Below are positions 1 through 5,592 of a DNA stretch of 6,319 nt, piece after piece. The notes under the pieces are model-generated. The model searched no databases. It had not been told where the DNA came from and was given only the letters and a program-made list of their open reading frames with translations. Every line of letters starts with the position of its first letter. The stretch's first letter is position 1. The stretch spans positions 1 through 6,319 of the forward strand of contig JALSRW010000632.1 of assembly GCA_026984595.1 (NCBI GenBank), read 5' to 3'. The position numbers and the translations under genes are program-made. The stretch comes from Alphaproteobacteria bacterium. GTDB lineage: Bacteria > Pseudomonadota > Alphaproteobacteria > Geminicoccales > Geminicoccaceae.

Positions 1-65
1 TGGTTTCGCCACCCGGATGGCTGTGGCTCGTGATCGGTCTGGCGCTGGGTCTTGCGCTCGGCTGA
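1..65 (+). CDS. ubiB: C-terminal end of a membrane-anchored protein, probably the UbiB ubiquinone-biosynthesis kinase-like protein (partial)
   Basis: The third reading frame is open from the window edge to a TGA at 63-65 and gives about 20 residues ending VIGLALGLALG. This is a tryptophan-containing start (PGWLWLV) followed by a glycine- and leucine-rich hydrophobic stretch, which reads as the end of a transmembrane helix. UbiB proteins (atypical kinase/ATPase family, needed for ubiquinone synthesis) end in one or two C-terminal membrane helices. In many alphaproteobacteria ubiB lies directly upstream of coaBC and dut, which is the order seen here. The name therefore rests on position plus a hydrophobic tail, not on any catalytic motif, because the kinase-like domain lies outside the window. 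Another membrane protein is possible. Confidence 0.6.
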   Translation, partial: VSPPGWLWLVIGLALGLALG

Positions 66-98
66 TCGAACTCCATCTAATGGACGTGATTTCAAGCA

Positions 99-112
99 TT
101 CCGTGAACGGAA
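99..112. promoter_or_regulatory. Inverted repeat in the ubiB-coaBC gap (possible operator)
   Basis: TTCCGT and ACGGAA form perfect 6-bp arms around a GA spacer in the 77-bp gap between the upstream stop and the ATG of coaBC. It could be a small operator or a weak mRNA hairpin close to the coaBC start. It is followed by two GGAAC direct repeats at 109-113 and 118-122. I recognise no specific regulator, and a short repeat like this can occur by chance. Confidence 0.25.
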
Positions 113-142
113 CACGTGGAACGCCCCGGAGTCGCGCGGCCA

Positions 143-1348
143 ATGGGCAGACGCGTTCTCTTGATCGTCACCGGCGGCATCGCCGCCTACAAGGTGCTGG
201 AGCTGATCCGGCGGGGGGCCGAGCGCGGCCTCCGCTTTCGTTGCGTGCTGACCCGGGCGGCGCAGGAGTTCGTCACTCCGTTGGCGGTGGCCAGCCTCGC
301 CGGGGAAAAGGTCTACAGCGATCTCTTTTCCCTCACCGACGAGGCCGAGATGGGCCATATCCGTCTCTCGCGGGAAGCTGATCTGGTGGTGGTGGCGCCG
401 GCCACCGCCGACATGCTCGCGAAGATGGCGGGCGGTCTCGCCGACGACCTCGCTTCCACCCTGCTGCTGGCCACCGACAAGCCGGTGCTGGTGGCGCCGG
501 CCATGAACCCCTGCATGTGGCAGCACCCGGCGACACAACGCAATGTCGAGCGGCTGCGCGGCGACGGCATCCGTTTCGTCGGCCCGGAAGAGGGCGACAT
601 GGCCTGCGGCGAGACCGGTCCCGGCCGCATGGCCGAACCGGAGGCGATCCTGGCCGCGATCGAAAGCCTGCTCGGCCCCGGGCCGCTCGCCGGGCTGCGC
701 GCCCTGGTCACCAGCGGCCCCACCCACGAGCCCATCGACCCGGTGCGCTACATCGCCAACCGCTCCTCGGGACGGCAGGGCCATGCCATCGCGCGGGCGC
801 TGGCCGAAGCCGGTGCGGCGGTGACCTTGGTGAGCGGCCCGGTGGCCCTGCCCGATCCGCCCGGGGTGCGGACGGTGCGGGTGACCACCGCGCGGGAAAT
901 GCTGGAAGCCTGCGAGGCGGCGCTGCCGGTGGACGTCGCGGTGTGCGCCGCGGCGGTCTGTGACTGGCGGCCCGAACGGCCGGCCGAAGACAAGCTCAAG
1001 AAGCGCGAGGGGAAGGGGCCGCCGCTTCTGGAGCTGACCGAGAATCCCGACATCCTGCGGCGCCTCGCCGTTCGCGGAGAGCATCGCCCGCGGCTGGTGA
1101 TCGGCTTTGCCGCCGAGACCGGGTCGCTGCTCGAACATGCCCGTGAAAAGCGGCGGCGCAAGGGATGCGATTGGATCCTCGCCAACGATGTCGGCGCCGG
1201 CAGTGCGGTGTTCGGCGGCACCCGCAATCGGGTACTGCTGCTGCGCGACGGGGAAGAACCGGAAAGCTGGCCCGAGATGGACAAGCAGGAGCTGGCCCGG
1301 CGCCTGGTCGCGGAGATCGCCCGTGCCTTCGGGAGGGAGCCGGCATGA
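143..1348 (+). CDS. coaBC: Bifunctional phosphopantothenoylcysteine decarboxylase / phosphopantothenate-cysteine ligase (CoaBC)
   Basis: CoaBC performs two consecutive steps of coenzyme A synthesis in the cytoplasm: it joins cysteine to 4'-phosphopantothenate using CTP, then decarboxylates the product with FMN. From the ATG used here (401 aa), the N-terminal CoaC flavoprotein half covers about residues 1-180. It shows GGIAAYK (11-17), the catalytic His72 in MGHIRLS, the APATADMLAKMAGGLADDL segment, PAMNPCMW, and Cys155 in the flexible flap GDMACGETGPGRM. The CoaB half (about 185-400) shows SGPTHEPIDPVRYIANRSSG, with Asn206 matching the intermediate-binding Asn of E. coli CoaB, then AAAVCDWRP and the lysine motif KLKK (284-287), and the CTP-site region VIGFAAET and ILANDVG. 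Length is normal for the family. The frame stays open upstream to a GTG at 116, adding nine residues. I prefer ATG 143 because it puts GGIAAYK at the usual distance from the N-terminus; Shine-Dalgarno support is weak for both (GGAG at 128-131 for the ATG). The stop overlaps the dut start as ATGA. Confidence 0.96.
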   Translation: MGRRVLLIVTGGIAAYKVLELIRRGAERGLRFRCVLTRAAQEFVTPLAVASLAGEKVYSDLFSLTDEAEMGHIRLSREADLVVVAPATADMLAKMAGGLADDLASTLLLATDKPVLVAPAMNPCMWQHPATQRNVERLRGDGIRFVGPEEGDMACGETGPGRMAEPEAILAAIESLLGPGPLAGLRALVTSGPTHEPIDPVRYIANRSSGRQGHAIARALAEAGAAVTLVSGPVALPDPPGVRTVRVTTAREMLEACEAALPVDVAVCAAAVCDWRPERPAEDKLKKREGKGPPLLELTENPDILRRLAVRGEHRPRLVIGFAAETGSLLEHAREKRRRKGCDWILANDVGAGSAVFGGTRNRVLLLRDGEEPESWPEMDKQELARRLVAEIARAFGREPA

Positions 1349-1866
1349 GTACGCCCGAACTGGTGATCGAGCGCCTGCCGCACGGCCGCGATCTGCCGCT
1401 CCCCGCCTATGCCACGCCGGGGGCGGCCGGGCTCGATCTGCTGGCCGCGGTGGAGGCCGGACGGCCGGTGGTGCTGCAGCCCGGAGAGCGCGCCCGGATC
1501 CCGACCGGCATTCGCCTGGCCTTGCCGCCCGGCCACGAGGGACAGGTGCGACCCCGCTCGGGGCTGGCCCTGCGTCACGGCGTCACCCTTCTCAACAGTC
1601 CGGGCACCATCGATGCCGACTATCGCGGCGAGGTGGGCGTCATCCTCGTCAATCTCGGTGCGGCCGTCTTCGTCGTCGAGCGCGGCATGCGCATCGCCCA
1701 GCTGGTGATCGCCCCGATCACCAGAGTGCGTCTCCGTGAAGCCGTCCTCGATCCCGCTGCCACCACCCGCGGCGAGGGAGGTTTCGGTTCCACCGGGCTC
1801 GATGCCCCGGGGGCGGCCGCGGCCCCCTCTCCTTCCCCGCTTCCCGATCCCGTCGAGAACAGGTGA
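1345..1866 (+). CDS. dut: Deoxyuridine 5'-triphosphate nucleotidohydrolase (dUTPase)
   Basis: Hydrolyses dUTP to dUMP and pyrophosphate. This keeps uracil out of DNA and supplies dUMP for thymidylate synthesis; the family works as a cytoplasmic homotrimer. All five motifs of trimeric dUTPases are present in the 173-aa product: AGLDLL (28-33, with the metal-binding Asp31), PRSGLA (70-75), GTIDADYRGE (87-96, with catalytic Asp90 and the uracil-stacking Tyr93), RGMRIAQL (113-120) and the C-terminal P-loop-like RGEGGFGSTG (142-151). The start is set by the ATGA overlap with coaBC and a strong Shine-Dalgarno, GGGAGGGAG at 1331-1339, so translation is probably coupled. An unusual 22-residue tail rich in Ala, Pro and Ser follows motif 5, where most dUTPases end within a few residues. 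It ends one base before the next gene. Confidence 0.97.
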   Translation: MSTPELVIERLPHGRDLPLPAYATPGAAGLDLLAAVEAGRPVVLQPGERARIPTGIRLALPPGHEGQVRPRSGLALRHGVTLLNSPGTIDADYRGEVGVILVNLGAAVFVVERGMRIAQLVIAPITRVRLREAVLDPAATTRGEGGFGSTGLDAPGAAAAPSPSPLPDPVENR

Positions 1867-1867
1867 C

Positions 1868-2323
1868 ATGATGCTCAGACCACCCAGAAAGCTCGCACTC
1901 GCCGTCGAGGCGGTCGTCGATATTGCCTATCACGGCAGCGCCAACCCCGTGCAGAGCCAGGACATCGCCCGGCGACTGGGGCTTCCCCGGCGCTATCTCG
2001 AGCAGGTGATGCAGCAGCTCGTGCGGGCGGGGATCCTGCGCGGCGTGCGCGGTCCCCGCGGCGGCTACCGCCTCGCCCGCGAGCGTCGTCGCATCACCCT
2101 CGGGGAGATCGTCCGGGTGCTCCAGCAGAACGGCGAGGAGAACGGGGGCGTTCCCCATTCCCGCTCGGAGCTGGGGACCGAGATCATGGCGCCGCTCTGG
2201 GCCTCGCTGGCGGAGAGCATGATGGAGCGGCTCGATGCCATCACCATCGAGGATCTCTGTCGTCGGGCGGAGGAGCGGGGGGTGAAGAGCGAGGCCGAGC
2301 CCCATGCCGACTTCGCCATCTGA
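1868..2323 (+). CDS. Rrf2-family transcriptional regulator without the iron-sulphur cysteines
   Basis: A 151-aa winged helix-turn-helix DNA-binding protein of the Rrf2 family, the group of IscR, NsrR, RirA and CymR. Family features are the N-terminal KLALAVEAVVDIAYHG, the helix-turn-helix and recognition helix SQDIARRLGLPRRYLEQVMQQLVRAGILRGVRG (30-62), and the wing GPRGGYRLAR (62-71), followed by ITLGEIVRVLQ. Iron-sulphur members carry three cysteines in the linker at roughly residues 90-106. Here that stretch (NGEENGGVPHSRSELGT) has none, and the only cysteine is Cys131 near the C-terminus. It probably does not hold a [Fe-S] cluster and may sense a small molecule instead, as CymR-like members do. 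It begins one base after the dut stop. Tandem ATGs at 1868 and 1871 are both possible starts, and AGGTG at 1861-1865 is better spaced for the second. Its targets cannot be told from sequence. It may control its own operon or the downstream amt, but nothing shows this directly. Confidence 0.9.
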   Translation: MMLRPPRKLALAVEAVVDIAYHGSANPVQSQDIARRLGLPRRYLEQVMQQLVRAGILRGVRGPRGGYRLARERRRITLGEIVRVLQQNGEENGGVPHSRSELGTEIMAPLWASLAESMMERLDAITIEDLCRRAEERGVKSEAEPHADFAI

Positions 2324-2381
2324 GCGCGGCGGCCAGAGGGCGGAACGGAAGGCGGAGTGGCGACCGACCGCGCCCGGCGAG

Positions 2382-2399
2382 TTGGCACTGTCCTTGCAT
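2382..2399 (+). promoter_or_regulatory. Sigma-54 (RpoN) -24/-12 promoter of amt
   Basis: TTGGCAC at 2382-2388 is followed by TTGCAT at 2394-2399. The invariant GG (2384-2385) and GC (2396-2397) are exactly 10 bases apart, which is the diagnostic spacing of RpoN promoters (consensus TTGGCACG-N4-TTGCA). Transcription would start near 2409, leaving a leader of about 49 bases before the amt ATG. Sigma-54 promoters need an enhancer-binding activator, and for ammonium transporters this is normally NtrC. I could not find a convincing NtrC site in the short upstream gap; it may lie within the Rrf2 gene. Confidence 0.85.
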
Positions 2400-2457
2400 T
2401 GCTCCGATGCGGATGCGGGTGGCTGCTCGCCCGCGGCATCATACCGGGTCGGAGATC

Positions 2458-3762
2458 ATGACAGAAAAACGCTGGACGTTTCCCCGCCACGGCCTGCTCG
2501 GCCTCTTCCTGCTCCTGTTCTCTGCCGGCGGCGCCATCGCCCAGGAAGCCGCCGGGCCGACACTGGATTCGGGCGATACCGCTTGGATGCTGACCTCGAC
2601 GGCGCTGGTGCTGATGATGACCATCCCCGGTCTGGCGCTGTTCTACGGCGGCATGGTGCGCAAGCAGAACGTGCTCTCGGTGGCCATGCAGGTGTTCGCC
2701 ACCGCCTGCACCTCGACCATCGTCTGGATGGTGATCGGCTACAGTCTCGCCTTTTCCGAGGGTAATGCCCTGGTCGGCGGCCTCTCCAACCTGTTCCTGG
2801 CCGGGCTGACCCTGGACGGGATGTCGGGAACCATCCCCGAGACGGTTTTCATGACCTTCCAGATGACCTTCGCCATCATCACCCCGGCGCTCATTGTCGG
2901 TGCCTTCGTCGAGCGCATGAAGTTCTCGGCGATGCTGCTGTTCGTCACGTTCTGGGTGATCCTCGTCTATGCGCCGGTCACCCACTGGGTCTGGGGCGGC
3001 GGCTTTCTGGGCGAGGACGGCGTGCTCGATTTCGCCGGCGGCACCGTGGTCCACATCAATGCCGGCGTGGCCGGCCTGGTTGCCGCCTATGTCGTGGGCA
3101 AGCGGCGAGGATATCCGAAGGAGCCCATGCCGCCGCACAATCTGGTCTACACCCTCACCGGCGCCGCCCTGCTGTGGGTCGGCTGGTTCGGCTTCAATGC
3201 CGGCTCGGCGCTGGCCGCCGACGGACTCGCCGGCATGGCCATGGCCGTCACCCAGATCGCCACTGCCGCCGCCGCCCTCGCCTGGATGATCTGCGAATGG
3301 CTGCTACGAGGCAAGCCGAGCGTGCTGGGCATCGCCTCCGGTGCGGTGGCCGGTCTCGTCGCCATCACCCCGGCCTCCGGCTTCGTCCTCCCCGGCGGCG
3401 CCCTCCTGATCGGTCTGGCGGCCGGTGTCGCCTGCTTCTGGGGGGCCACCTGGCTCAAGAACCGGATGGGTTACGACGACAGTCTCGATGCCTTCGGCGT
3501 GCACGGCGTCGGTGGTACGGTCGGGGCCATTCTCACCGGCGTGTTCGCCGCCGAGGCGGTGGGCGGCACGCCCGGGCTCCTCGAGGGCAACGCCGTCCAG
3601 GTCTGGATCCAGATCAAGGGTGTGCTGGCGACCGTCGTCTGGTCGGGGATCGCCAGCTTCGTCCTGCTCAAGATCATCGATCTGGTGATCGGGCTGCGGG
3701 TCGATCCCGAGACCGAGGTCGAGGGTCTCGATCTGCGCCTCCACGGCGAGGTGGTGCACTGA
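2458..3762 (+). CDS. amt: Ammonium transporter (Amt/MEP/Rh family)
   Basis: An inner-membrane channel-like transporter that takes up ammonium under nitrogen limitation; family members form trimers with one pore per subunit. The 434-aa product starts with a probable signal peptide (Lys4/Arg5/Arg10, hydrophobic core about 12-23, AIA at 26-28 before Gln29), as in E. coli AmtB. The mature part carries the N-terminal signature DTAWMLTSTALVLMMTIPG...FYGGMVRKQN. The pore residues are visible: Phe138 (FQMTFAIITPALI) and Phe246 (WFGFNAGSA) of the Phe gate, Trp179 (HWVWGGG) of the external site, Asp191 in DFAGGTVVHINAG, and the twin histidines His199 and His349 (DAFGVHGVGG). ATG 2458 is chosen because it gives the signal peptide directly and lies just after GGAG (2451-2454), although the 3-base spacing is short. 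Control is probably by the upstream sigma-54 promoter. No glnK (PII) gene is adjacent, although glnK-amtB pairing is very common. A stem-loop follows the stop. Confidence 0.96.
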   Translation: MTEKRWTFPRHGLLGLFLLLFSAGGAIAQEAAGPTLDSGDTAWMLTSTALVLMMTIPGLALFYGGMVRKQNVLSVAMQVFATACTSTIVWMVIGYSLAFSEGNALVGGLSNLFLAGLTLDGMSGTIPETVFMTFQMTFAIITPALIVGAFVERMKFSAMLLFVTFWVILVYAPVTHWVWGGGFLGEDGVLDFAGGTVVHINAGVAGLVAAYVVGKRRGYPKEPMPPHNLVYTLTGAALLWVGWFGFNAGSALAADGLAGMAMAVTQIATAAAALAWMICEWLLRGKPSVLGIASGAVAGLVAITPASGFVLPGGALLIGLAAGVACFWGATWLKNRMGYDDSLDAFGVHGVGGTVGAILTGVFAAEAVGGTPGLLEGNAVQVWIQIKGVLATVVWSGIASFVLLKIIDLVIGLRVDPETEVEGLDLRLHGEVVH

Positions 3763-3788
3763 ACTCCCCACCCCTCGGGCAGGATGCG

Positions 3789-3816
3789 GGGGCGCCCTTC
3801 GGGGCGCCCCTTCTTC
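3789..3816 (+). terminator. Stem-loop terminator after amt, between convergent genes
   Basis: GGGGCGCCC (3789-3797) and GGGCGCCCC (3802-3810) form a perfect 9-bp GC stem closed by a TTCG tetraloop, followed by the short pyrimidine run TTCTTC. It starts 26 bases after the amt stop and ends just before the 3' end of the minus-strand monooxygenase gene (stop at 3818-3820). The T-run is poor, but the stem is very stable. On the minus strand the same hairpin follows that gene's stop, without a T-run, so it may serve both directions. Confidence 0.8.
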
Positions 3817-3817
3817 G

Positions 3818-5053
3818 TCAGAGGGGCTCGCCGCGCATCAGCCGCGGCAGATCGCCGACCATGCCCATCGCATGGCGCATGAAGAAGCGCTTGGCCGGCG
3901 GCAGCCGCTCGACCAGCGCGAGGCCGGCATTGCGGGCCAGCTTGAGGGGCAGGAGATCGTTCGCGAACAGGCGGTTGATGCCGTCGGTGATGGCCACCAA
4001 GGCCAGACTGTCGAAGCGCCGCCAGGCCTCGTAGCCCTCGAGGGCGGCCGGCTCGCCGGGATCGAGACCGAGGCGCAGCCGTTCGACCACCGTCTCGGCG
4101 ATCGCCGCCACGTCCCGCAGTGCCAGGTTCCATCCCTGCCCGGAGATCGGGTGGATGCCGCGGGCGGCATCACCCACCAGTGCCACCCGCCAGTCGCTGT
4201 AGCGCTCCGACCAGACGAGTACCAGCGGATAGTACCAGCGCGGACCCTCGACGGAAATGCGGCCGAGCCGATCGCCGAAGCGGGCCGCCACCTCGGCGGC
4301 GAAAGCCCCGTCCTCGAGTTCGCGCATCTGGGCTGCGAGTTCGTCCTCCAGCGCCCAGACGATGGAGGAACGATCGCCCTGCATGGGCAGGATGGCGAAC
4401 GGACCGTCGGGAAAGAAGCGCTCGACGGCCACCCCCCGGTGGGGCCGCTCGTGCCGCAGCGTGCAGACGATGCCGGTCTGGCCGTAGACCCAGCGCCGGG
4501 CGCCGATGCCGAGCTGCTCGCGACTACGCGAAAAGCGGCCTTCGCAGATGGTCAGCAGCGGTGCCGCGAGCGTCTCGCCCGAGGCCAGCTCGAGGCGTGC
4601 GGCGAAGCGATCGCGCCCCATCCCGACCACTTCCCGCCCGTCCAGGAGGCGCACCGTCGCCAGCGCCTGCACCCGCTGCAGCAGAGCGTGACGGATCCGG
4701 CGGTTCTCGACGATCCAGCCCAGCGGCTCGCCGTCGATCTCCATACTGTCGTAACGGACCTCCACCGGACTGTCCGCCTCGGCCACCAGGATCTCGCGGA
4801 TGGGCTCGGCATGGGGCAGAATGTCCGACCAGACGCCGAGCGCTTCCAGCAGCAGCTTGGAGCCGCGGGCCACCGCCGTCACCCGCCCGTCATAGGGCGC
4901 GGCCAGCATCCGCGCATAGGATTCGCGCTCGACCACCCGCACCTCGAAGCCGGCGCCGCCGACCGCCGCGGCCAGGGCGAGCCCGGTCAGCCCGCCGCCG
5001 AGAACCAGCAGGTCGCTTCGCGATGCCACCGCCGGCCCCGCGTTCCTGCTCAT
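3818..5053 (-). CDS. UbiH/UbiF/VisC/COQ6-family FAD-dependent monooxygenase, probable ubiquinone biosynthesis hydroxylase
   Basis: A 411-aa group A flavoprotein monooxygenase, expected to hydroxylate the aromatic ring of a ubiquinone precursor at the inner face of the membrane. The Rossmann dinucleotide-binding motif is LLVLGGGLTGLALAAAV (15-31), with the acidic end of the second strand at VVERE (40-44). The conserved segments YDGR (54-57) and WIVENRRIRHALLQRV follow. The second FAD motif, ALVGDAARGIHPISGQGWNLALRDV (291-315), is the UbiH/COQ6 signature. The mid-protein DG motif, usually ADGxxSxxR, reads CEGRFSRSR (170-178), with Glu in place of Asp. Which ring position it modifies (UbiH, UbiF, UbiI or UbiL type) cannot be told from sequence, so no symbol is given. 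The ATG at 5053 is preceded by AGGAA with almost no spacing; a GTG at 5083 in the same frame would add ten residues. It lies 89 bases downstream of the toxin gene and could be read from that operon or from its own promoter. I see no clear promoter in that gap. Confidence 0.9.
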   Translation of the reverse strand: MSRNAGPAVASRSDLLVLGGGLTGLALAAAVGGAGFEVRVVERESYARMLAAPYDGRVTAVARGSKLLLEALGVWSDILPHAEPIREILVAEADSPVEVRYDSMEIDGEPLGWIVENRRIRHALLQRVQALATVRLLDGREVVGMGRDRFAARLELASGETLAAPLLTICEGRFSRSREQLGIGARRWVYGQTGIVCTLRHERPHRGVAVERFFPDGPFAILPMQGDRSSIVWALEDELAAQMRELEDGAFAAEVAARFGDRLGRISVEGPRWYYPLVLVWSERYSDWRVALVGDAARGIHPISGQGWNLALRDVAAIAETVVERLRLGLDPGEPAALEGYEAWRRFDSLALVAITDGINRLFANDLLPLKLARNAGLALVERLPPAKRFFMRHAMGMVGDLPRLMRGEPL

Positions 5054-5142
5054 TTCCTGGGCAGATGATGAAATCTTGGTCACTCCCCTCGCTTCGCCGC
5101 CTGCAGCTCGCACGACCGGGCCGGCTTGGCAAGTCGGATGCC

Positions 5143-5592
5143 TCACCCCGGAAAGAGACGCGGATCCCGGAGCACTTCGGCCGGCGGATCGGGCCGCAAG
5201 GCGGCGAAGGCGGGATGTTCGGGGTTGATCACCAGATTCCGGTCGAACCGGGTCACCGCCGAGGGCACCAGCAGGGCCAGCGATCGCCGTTCCTCCAGCC
5301 AGCGGTCGCCATGCGCCCGGGTCGCGCGCAGATCCGCCTCCCACCAGCGAAAGGACTCGGCGGGTGCGAACCGCTCCACCAGCGCATCCGGGATCTCGAC
5401 CCGGATCCAGCGATCACCCTCGGGCAGCCGGCCGATACGGGCATAGACCAGCCGCCCCAGCATACAGATGGCGAAGCTCTCGCCGCAATAGATCGCCGGC
5501 CGTCCGGGCGAGTTCCAGCGGCCGCCGAAGAGCCGCGCCCCCTCGCCACTGAACACCGGATGGCGCCGCCCGGATATGCGGTAGGCCCTCAC
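5143..5592 (-). CDS. RES-domain toxin of a RES-Xre type II toxin-antitoxin pair (active-site Glu replaced by Gly)
   Basis: A 149-aa single-domain RES protein. Characterised members such as mycobacterial MbcT and the Pseudomonas putida Res toxin destroy cellular NAD+ and stop growth. Family landmarks run in order: RAYRI (2-6), SGEGARLFGGRWNSPGRPAIYCGES (15-39, with conserved Arg25 and Tyr35), GDRWL (95-99), LLVPSAV (107-113, with Ser111) and NLVINPEHPAF (119-129), ending DPRL. Most RES proteins have LLE followed by a valine-histidine helix 11 residues after the Tyr. Here the segment reads CMLGRLVY (43-50), with Gly46 (codon GGG) where an acidic active-site residue is expected and Tyr50 in place of the usual His. 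The start is taken as GTG 5592, which overlaps the antitoxin stop as GTGA and places RAYRI at the N-terminus as usual. An ATG at 5607 would add five residues. The overlap suggests coupled translation, with antitoxin made first. Toxicity is uncertain because of the substitution. Confidence 0.9.
   Translation of the reverse strand: MRAYRISGRRHPVFSGEGARLFGGRWNSPGRPAIYCGESFAICMLGRLVYARIGRLPEGDRWIRVEIPDALVERFAPAESFRWWEADLRATRAHGDRWLEERRSLALLVPSAVTRFDRNLVINPEHPAFAALRPDPPAEVLRDPRLFPG

Noticed and set aside
68..122. Several GAAC repeats suggesting an alphaproteobacterial LexA box (GTTC-N7-GTTC)
   Set aside because: The GAAC copies at 68, 105, 110 and 119 do not have the required 7-base spacing in any pair.
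92..1869. Two long minus-strand open frames (348 and 373 aa) opposite coaBC and dut
   Set aside because: Their low-complexity His/Arg/Gly-rich translations have no motifs and oppose well-supported genes.
2220..2243. TGATGG and CCATCA arms separated by 12 bases near the end of the Rrf2 gene, considered as an NtrC-type enhancer site
   Set aside because: The arms do not resemble the NtrC consensus (TGCAC...GTGCA) and lie in coding sequence; probably chance.
2065..3138. Minus-strand open frame (357 aa) opposite Rrf2 and amt
   Set aside because: It is a compositional shadow of the real genes; the translation is dominated by His, Gln, Arg and Gly and has no family features.
5043..5081. ATTTC/GAAAT pairing around the monooxygenase start codon, considered as a translational control hairpin
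   Set aside because: Only five AT-rich base pairs with a 13-base loop; too weak to support a claim.
5054..5142. Gap between the toxin and monooxygenase genes, examined for a terminator or promoter
   Set aside because: GC-rich palindromic bits such as GCCGGC are present, but there is no proper stem with a T-run and no convincing -35/-10 pair.
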